This document shows, piece by piece, positions 7,242 through 11,236 of a DNA stretch of 11,236 nt (position 1 is its first letter; every line of letters starts with the position of its first letter). The stretch spans positions 1 through 11,236 of the forward strand of contig PJAB01001960.1 in NCBI GenBank assembly GCA_002887195.1. Direction: 5' to 3'. The notes beneath the pieces are model-generated. The model had not been told where the DNA came from. It worked only from the letters and a program-made list of their open reading frames with translations, and ran no database searches. This DNA is from Chrysochromulina parva (lineage: Eukaryota > Haptophyta > Prymnesiales > Chrysochromulinaceae). A program made the position numbers and the translations under genes.

Positions 7242-8648
7242 TCACGCTTCCACATCTTCCAGAAGGGCTTCTGCAAGCTTCGCCCGCGCCTTTTCGCTCA
7301 GCCCAGCCCCATTCTTGCTGGGCAAGCCACCGGCCAGGCCAGATTTCAGCGGCTGCGGGACCCCGTAACGTAAGTTGGTTGTGGGATCCGGAGAGGAAGG
7401 CGAGTCGTTCGAAACGACGGACGCAGACTTGGAGCGTCGCAAGTCCCATAAATTCATGCCAATGCCCTTTTTGCTGTTCTCAATGCAAAGGCCCGCTGGC
7501 GGCTTCCACGACTCAGCCGGCCCACGCATGCCCATGGTGATCTGTTCCACGTGCCTGGGTTCCAAGACACACTCGTCCGGATCACGCACGGCGGGCGGCT
7601 TAATGTACTCTCGGGGTGGCGGCTTGTCGTTGAGCGTCCCATCCTTGACCTTCCACATGTCGATCCCCATGCCCTTCTTCCACATGTCGATCCTCATACC
7701 CTTCTTCAATCTGTTCTCCTTCGAGTTCTCGACGTACAAGCCCGCTGGAGGGTACCACGTCTCTTTGGGTCCTCGAAGAGCGCTGGCGAGGTGTTGGTCG
7801 ACGTGCTTTTCATTCAAGTTAAAGAGCCCGGCGTCTCGCATTGGGGCTGCCGTCCAACGTCTGGGCGTGTACCTGGGAGCGATGTTCAAGGCGTCTTCGC
7901 CCTCCTTGCCCTCTTTGAGGGCCCACATGTTGAAGTTGTACTCGCGTTTGCTGTTCTCGGCGTAAAGCCCAGCAGGCGGCACCCAGGTTTCCGCAGGGCC
8001 GCTGAGCGTTGATGTAATCTGACGAACGTTCATGGTTTTCGTAGCATACTTGTGAGGGTCTCGAACTTCAGGCGGCCTGACCAACTTGCCTGTCGCTTGG
8101 ACTGGAGCGGGTGCTGAGCCTGGCTCCTCACCGCCAGTGCCATACGTCCAAGAAGACAGAGTCCACGACGCAGCCCCCCGGGCACTAGGCGAAGAGGAAT
8201 ACCCGCGAGGCGTCCTCGGGGTCCTCGAAGTGTTGCGCGCCGACTGCGAACCAGCTTCGGCAGCGAACCGCTGATCGCCTCGATTCGGGCTCCAAGGCGA
8301 AGTGCCAAACGACTCCTGATCGCCGGGCAAGTGACCACGATACCCGGGCAGGCTGACGGCGCGTCGGGTAGCCTGAGAGGGTGCATCCTTGGCAAAGTAG
8401 TCGAGCTTCGAGCGTTCGTGGCCGCGCTGTGCCGCGCATCCTCGCGTGATGCCATACGGAGACTGGCCGGGAGGCATCTGTGACTCAGGGATATGGCCAG
8501 CGTATCCTGCTTTAACACCACCAATGCGCTGAAGATGCCCGTCATTCTTGCGATCCGACACCGGATGCTCAAGCCAGTGTCTCGTTCGCTCGGGCGGGGG
8601 CGGCGGCGGCGGCGGCGGCTGCGAGCGCTTTGGGTGCCAGCCCGGCAT
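7242..8648 (-). CDS. Three-copy GPxETWxPPAGLY repeat protein with GYxGHxP ciliary-like motifs
   Basis: I do not recognise this as a named gene. The frame is open back to 8834, but that codon is TTG. ATGs occur at 8768 and 8648. I prefer 8648 (468 residues) because the upstream part looks like translated 5' UTR and lies close to the aminopeptidase stop. Residues 11-19 are polyproline. GYAGHIP (48-54) and GYRGHLPGDQESFG (102-115) resemble the GYxGhxP motifs of ciliary microtubule inner proteins of the FAM166/CIMIP2 (DUF2475) family. A Ser/Arg-rich linker follows. Three long repeats (about 195-247, 270-337, 354-408) each run (V/M)RD..., a helical-looking HVxQ/VRQ stretch, GPxE(T/S)WxPPAGL, ENSK and a terminal MW or LW. 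The C-terminus is helical and Ala/Lys/Glu-rich. No signal peptide, membrane span or catalytic motif is seen. An axonemal or cytoskeletal structural role is inferred from the motifs and is not certain. Confidence 0.75.
   Translation of the reverse strand: MPGWHPKRSQPPPPPPPPPERTRHWLEHPVSDRKNDGHLQRIGGVKAGYAGHIPESQMPPGQSPYGITRGCAAQRGHERSKLDYFAKDAPSQATRRAVSLPGYRGHLPGDQESFGTSPWSPNRGDQRFAAEAGSQSARNTSRTPRTPRGYSSSPSARGAASWTLSSWTYGTGGEEPGSAPAPVQATGKLVRPPEVRDPHKYATKTMNVRQITSTLSGPAETWVPPAGLYAENSKREYNFNMWALKEGKEGEDALNIAPRYTPRRWTAAPMRDAGLFNLNEKHVDQHLASALRGPKETWYPPAGLYVENSKENRLKKGMRIDMWKKGMGIDMWKVKDGTLNDKPPPREYIKPPAVRDPDECVLEPRHVEQITMGMRGPAESWKPPAGLCIENSKKGIGMNLWDLRRSKSASVVSNDSPSSPDPTTNLRYGVPQPLKSGLAGGLPSKNGAGLSEKARAKLAEALLEDVEA
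7425..8066 (-). repeat. Three diverged in-frame repeats of about 53-68 codons
   Basis: Copy 1 spans about 7908-8066, copy 2 about 7638-7841 and copy 3 about 7425-7589. The shared core is GPxETWxPPAGLYxENSK. The copies start GPAETW, GPKETW and GPAESW, 76 and 83 residues apart. The difference is partly explained by a 27-bp insertion in copy 2. Copies differ in wording but keep Trp, Pro-Pro-Ala-Gly-Leu, Glu-Asn-Ser-Lys and a later Trp, so selection has probably kept the core. Confidence 0.8.
7653..7706 (-). repeat. 27-bp tandem duplication inside copy 2
   Basis: Two adjacent 27-bp units (7653-7679 and 7680-7706) encode KKGMRIDMW and KKGMGIDMW. They differ at only a few bases, which marks a recent in-frame duplication. 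Because it repeats the MW-ending segment, it changes spacing in copy 2 relative to copies 1 and 3. Confidence 0.85.
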
Positions 8649-8850
8649 CCCTGTGTTCCTTCTTGTTCTTCTACTTTCGCGCCGTATTGGCGTTATGTAG
8701 CAATCAGTCAAACGCGCCGTTTCGAGCTTCGGACTGTGCATATGGCAGAGAAACATCACACAGGTCATAACGCCCAACGTGTATCTTCCCCCACCGTCCA
8801 ACGACACGCTAAACTCACGCAGCGCGGCGGCCAAAGCGTCTAAGCGTGTG
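8649..8850 (-). promoter_or_regulatory. Short spacer upstream of the repeat-protein gene
   Basis: About 202 bp separate the aminopeptidase stop from the chosen start of the repeat-protein gene, both on the minus strand. The spacer must carry the 3' UTR of one and the promoter and 5' UTR of the other. The frame continues through it, so part may be coding if the ATG at 8768 is used. A Pro/CCG repeat (8592-8618) lies just inside the gene. No strong core-promoter element is seen. Confidence 0.4.
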
Positions 8851-10893
8851 TCAGGCTGCAGCCGCGAATGGCGCGAGGGGCCGAGGCGCCTCCCTCGGGC
8901 TCGGCAGGCCCTGCAGCCCCTGCTCGGCGAGCGGGCGCGTCACCTCGCGCAGCCAGCGCGCGCCCTCCGAGGAGGGGTCCATGAGCGGCGAGACGCGCTC
9001 CCACACGCGCGCGTGGTATCCGTCGAGCCACGCGACCTCAGCGGCGGTGAGCAGCGACGGCTCGAGGCAAGTGGTCGAGATCGGTACGTGCGTCAGCTGC
9101 TCGAAGCCGTAGTACGCCCTGCCGTTGAATTTATGTGCCGTCTGCTTCTCCCTCACGATGAGCAGGTTCTCGATCCGGATGCCGAAGCTGCCTGCTTCGT
9201 AGTAGCCGGGCTCGTTGGAGCAGATCATGCCTGGTTGGAGAGGTACCACGTTGGCGTAGCGCGTCGAGATCGAGTGTGGGCCCTCGTGCACATTGAGTGC
9301 TGCGCCTACGCCGTGCCCGGTGCCGTGCAGGTAGTCGAGCCCCGCTGACCAGAGCGACTGGCGCGCGAAGGCGTCGATGGCCGTGCCCGGCGTGCCCTCG
9401 GGGAAGACGAGGGAGTCGAGACCGATGTTACCCTTGAGCACGCGGGTGAAGCACTCGCGCTGCCACGGCGTCGGTGTGCCGAGGTGGAAGGTGCGCGTGA
9501 CATCGGTCGTACCGGTAGCGTACTGGCCGCCCGAGTCGAGGAGGATCATCTGCGTGCCGTCAAAGGTGTTCACCTTGGACGGGTCGGCGACAAGGCAGTT
9601 GTAGTGGATGATCGCGCCGTTGGAGCCAACACCGCAGATCGTGGGGAACGAGAGGTCGAGGAAGCCGGGCTGCTCGGCGCGGAAGGCGGCGAGGCGCGCG
9701 GCGATCTGCCGCTCGTCCAGGGGCGTGCGCTCGTCGATGACCGTACGCCGAAGCCAGGCGAAGAAATGAGCCATCGCCGCGCCATCGTGTACGTGCGCCG
9801 TGAGCATCCCGGCGAGCTCCGCTGCGTTCTTGCATGCCTTGCGAAGGATGAGAGGCGAGGTGGTGAGGACCGCGCGGCCACCCGCCGCGAGCCGGAGTCC
9901 GTAGTTGACTGATTTGGGGTCGAGCATGAGGGTCTTACCGGCGCCGGCGAGAGACCGAACCGTCGGCTCGGCCTCCGCATAGGGCGCGAGAGTGACGCCC
10001 GCTGCTGCGAGCGCCGCACGCACGTCCGCCGCCACCTTCATTTCGTCCACGAAGAGCGTCGCCGTCACGCCAGCGCCGCCCGCGCCGGCGGCGTGGACGA
10101 GCGCAAAGGATTGGAGCACGGGGCAGTGCGGCACGTCCTCGCCGCGCACGTTGAGCAGCCAGCACACCTCGTCGAGCGAGCCGAGGACCATCGCGTCCGC
10201 ACCGGCTGCCGCCAAGTCCTTCCCCACCGCCGCAAGCTTCTCGAGCGTGCTCACGCCGGCGATCTCGAGTGGGAGCTGGCGTGCGAGGCCCTGCGGCGCC
10301 GCCGGCCGGTCGTGCCACACCCGATCCACCAGATTCGGGCTCGGCAGCGGCTTGAGGGCGAACTGACGGTTTGCCGCGTCCAGCGCGCCCGAGAGCTTCT
10401 GCGCGTCGTCGACCGAGTGGACCGACGCGTCGATGCCAACAGCTGAGGCATTGGGCAGGTTCGAGGCGAGCCACGCCTCGATGGTCGGCACTCCCGGCTG
10501 GAGCTGGCGCATCAGCGTCCAGTGTGGCGACAGCTCCTGCTCCGCCTGCAGAAAGTAACGACCGTCGGTCCAGAGCAGCGCGGCGTCAGCGGTCACGACC
10601 GCAGTGCCGGCCGAGCCCGTGAAGCCCGAGATGAAGGCGCGTCGGTCGTACGCGGGGTGCGTATACTCGGAGAGGTGCGCGTCGCCCGACGGCACCACGA
10701 AGGCAGCCACACCCGCTTCGGCCATCGCCTGCCGCAGCTCGGCGAGCTTGACGTCGGCGGCGGTCGCGGCAGTCGCGACCGCACGGCCGCCGCGCACGCG
10801 CAGGAGCGGCGGCGCGCGCGAGGCGAGCACGCGCGGCTGCAGATGCGCCGCGAAGGCGAGCGAGAGCGAGCCGAGGCGCACGAGACTCCGCAT
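8851..10893 (-). CDS. Xaa-Pro aminopeptidase (peptidase family M24B), organelle-type presequence
   Basis: Removes the N-terminal residue from peptides with proline in second place, using two metal ions (Mn2+ in the characterised animal enzymes). I start at the ATG at 10893 (680 residues). The frame runs on to 11172, but that would overlap the divergent gene. The N-terminal creatinase-like domain begins near residue 48 and includes PSGDAHLSEY, FTGSAGTA and WTDGRYFLQA. The C-terminal pita-bread domain has all five metal ligands: Asp453 (LLDSGGQY), Asp464 (TTDVTR), His527 (GTGHGVG), Glu561 (SNEPGYY) and Glu575 (RIENLL). Their spacing of 11, 63, 34 and 14 equals that of human XPNPEP1. Catalytic-site His430, His523 and His536 are also present. 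The about 47-residue Arg/Ala/Leu-rich leader is absent from cytosolic XPNPEP1 and looks like a mitochondrial or plastid presequence. Its AFAA segment and RVRGG are suggestive of secondary-plastid targeting, but this is uncertain. The gene appears complete and unbroken. Confidence 0.96.
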   Translation of the reverse strand: MRSLVRLGSLSLAFAAHLQPRVLASRAPPLLRVRGGRAVATAATAADVKLAELRQAMAEAGVAAFVVPSGDAHLSEYTHPAYDRRAFISGFTGSAGTAVVTADAALLWTDGRYFLQAEQELSPHWTLMRQLQPGVPTIEAWLASNLPNASAVGIDASVHSVDDAQKLSGALDAANRQFALKPLPSPNLVDRVWHDRPAAPQGLARQLPLEIAGVSTLEKLAAVGKDLAAAGADAMVLGSLDEVCWLLNVRGEDVPHCPVLQSFALVHAAGAGGAGVTATLFVDEMKVAADVRAALAAAGVTLAPYAEAEPTVRSLAGAGKTLMLDPKSVNYGLRLAAGGRAVLTTSPLILRKACKNAAELAGMLTAHVHDGAAMAHFFAWLRRTVIDERTPLDERQIAARLAAFRAEQPGFLDLSFPTICGVGSNGAIIHYNCLVADPSKVNTFDGTQMILLDSGGQYATGTTDVTRTFHLGTPTPWQRECFTRVLKGNIGLDSLVFPEGTPGTAIDAFARQSLWSAGLDYLHGTGHGVGAALNVHEGPHSISTRYANVVPLQPGMICSNEPGYYEAGSFGIRIENLLIVREKQTAHKFNGRAYYGFEQLTHVPISTTCLEPSLLTAAEVAWLDGYHARVWERVSPLMDPSSEGARWLREVTRPLAEQGLQGLPSPREAPRPLAPFAAAA
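10756..10893 (-). other. Putative organelle-targeting presequence of the aminopeptidase
   Basis: The first about 46 residues precede the homologous enzyme core. They begin MRSLVRLGSLSLAFAAHLQP, with a moderately hydrophobic stretch ending AFAA, then continue Arg/Ala/Pro-rich with no acidic residue until Asp47. This composition fits a transit peptide. The hydrophobic start could make it a bipartite signal plus transit peptide, as used for red secondary plastids, or a mitochondrial presequence. The sequence alone does not decide. Confidence 0.5.
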
Positions 10894-11055
10894 CTCACAG
10901 CATTCCGAATGTGTGAACTGGCTTTTGAGATGAAGAGCCGCCCCCCGGTGTTCAACAACCCTGGTTTCTTTCGACATCTCAGACTGGGAGCAAAACTGCA
11001 CACCGCGTACCGCGCGTCCCCGCGTTCCCGCGCGCGCGCGCGCGCTCGACGTGCG
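10894..11055. promoter_or_regulatory. Divergent promoter with (CG)8 tract
   Basis: The aminopeptidase (minus) and the basic-protein gene (plus) diverge from this 162-bp spacer. An alternating CG tract of 17 bases (11029-11045) ends about 10 bases before the plus-strand ATG at 11056. Alternating CG is the classic Z-DNA-forming sequence. No TATA box is seen. Bidirectional control is inferred from spacing. Confidence 0.5.
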
Positions 11056-11236
11056 ATGGCGAAAGGCAGCCACAAGGCGAAGACGAAGCAGTTCGCGGCG
11101 ACCACGCGAATGATCTCGCCGCACGGCGGCCGCATCGTCAAGCCCGCGCACCAGCTGCTCCTGCAGCAGCATGTTAAGAAGAAGCCCGCCGGCGGAGCTG
11201 CGAAGGGTCGCGCTGGCGCTGGACGACGACTTTGGC
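11056..11236 (+). CDS. Lys/Arg-rich protein N-terminus, cut by window end
   Basis: An ATG at 11056 opens a frame that runs to the window edge (60 codons plus one base). The product is very basic: MAKGSHKAKTKQFAATTRMI, then HGGR, KPAHQ, a Leu/Gln run, KKK and a Gly/Ala/Arg tail. There are no acidic residues at all. Such starts occur in ribosome-biogenesis and nucleolar proteins. The spacing KTK.FA...RM(I/L)S is weakly like the start of the small-subunit processome PIN protein FCF1/UTP24, but the following residues do not match well and no PIN domain is visible here. The divergent arrangement with the aminopeptidase and the codon composition support a real gene. The product is unassigned, and the frame may end in an intron beyond or near the edge. 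Confidence 0.5.
   Translation, partial: MAKGSHKAKTKQFAATTRMISPHGGRIVKPAHQLLLQQHVKKKPAGGAAKGRAGAGRRLW

Noticed and set aside
8649..8834. 62-codon N-terminal extension of the repeat protein
   Set aside because: The first codon is TTG and it sits 16 bases from the aminopeptidase stop. An ATG at 8768 remains possible, but the residues resemble translated UTR.
10894..11172. 93-codon N-terminal extension of the aminopeptidase
   Set aside because: It would overlap the divergent basic-protein gene and read through the CG tract. The residues look like translated spacer. An ATG at 10977 is a weaker alternative start.

Overview
This window looks like nuclear DNA from a GC-rich, single-celled, probably flagellated eukaryote, most likely an alga of the haptophyte or other red-plastid lineages. 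The gene types point to a eukaryote: a MORN/EF-hand protein, a kelch-BTB protein and a protein with ciliary microtubule-inner-protein-like motifs. The coding stretches are GC-rich, the spacers are more AT-rich, and genes lie on both strands without operon-like packing. All five complete genes read as single uninterrupted exons, so this locus is intron-poor. Lineage is inferred from style only; no rRNA or organellar marker is present.

Layout. Positions 1-1458 hold no gene I can support, but do hold a strong G-quadruplex motif and a 10-bp GC-rich hairpin. A minus-strand gene (1459-3060) encodes an EF-hand plus 14-15 MORN repeats. After a 465-bp spacer, a minus-strand gene (3526-4434) encodes a six-helix voltage-gated K+ channel of bacterial type with a C-terminal zinc ribbon. 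A 199-bp divergent spacer separates it from a plus-strand kelch-BTB gene (4634-6820). A convergent 3' spacer (6821-7241) follows. Next, on the minus strand, is an unfamiliar protein (7242-8648) with GYxGHxP motifs and three copies of a repeat centred on GPxETWxPPAGLYxENSK. Upstream of it on the same strand is a complete Xaa-Pro aminopeptidase of peptidase family M24B (8851-10893) with an N-terminal targeting-like presequence. A 162-bp divergent promoter with a (CG)8 tract leads into a plus-strand gene for a very basic protein, cut by the window end (11056-11236).

How the genes relate. They do not form a single pathway. The MORN/EF-hand protein and the GYxGHxP-repeat protein could both serve the flagellar or cortical cytoskeleton. 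The channel is a membrane excitability component, the kelch-BTB protein is a likely ubiquitin-ligase adaptor or scaffold, and the aminopeptidase handles proline-containing peptides, perhaps in an organelle.

Most worth following up: (1) the three-copy repeat protein, possibly an undescribed domain in a ciliary protein; (2) the bacterial-type Kv channel with intact zinc ribbon, a transfer candidate; (3) the seven-repeat (483-bp) internal duplication in the MORN gene.
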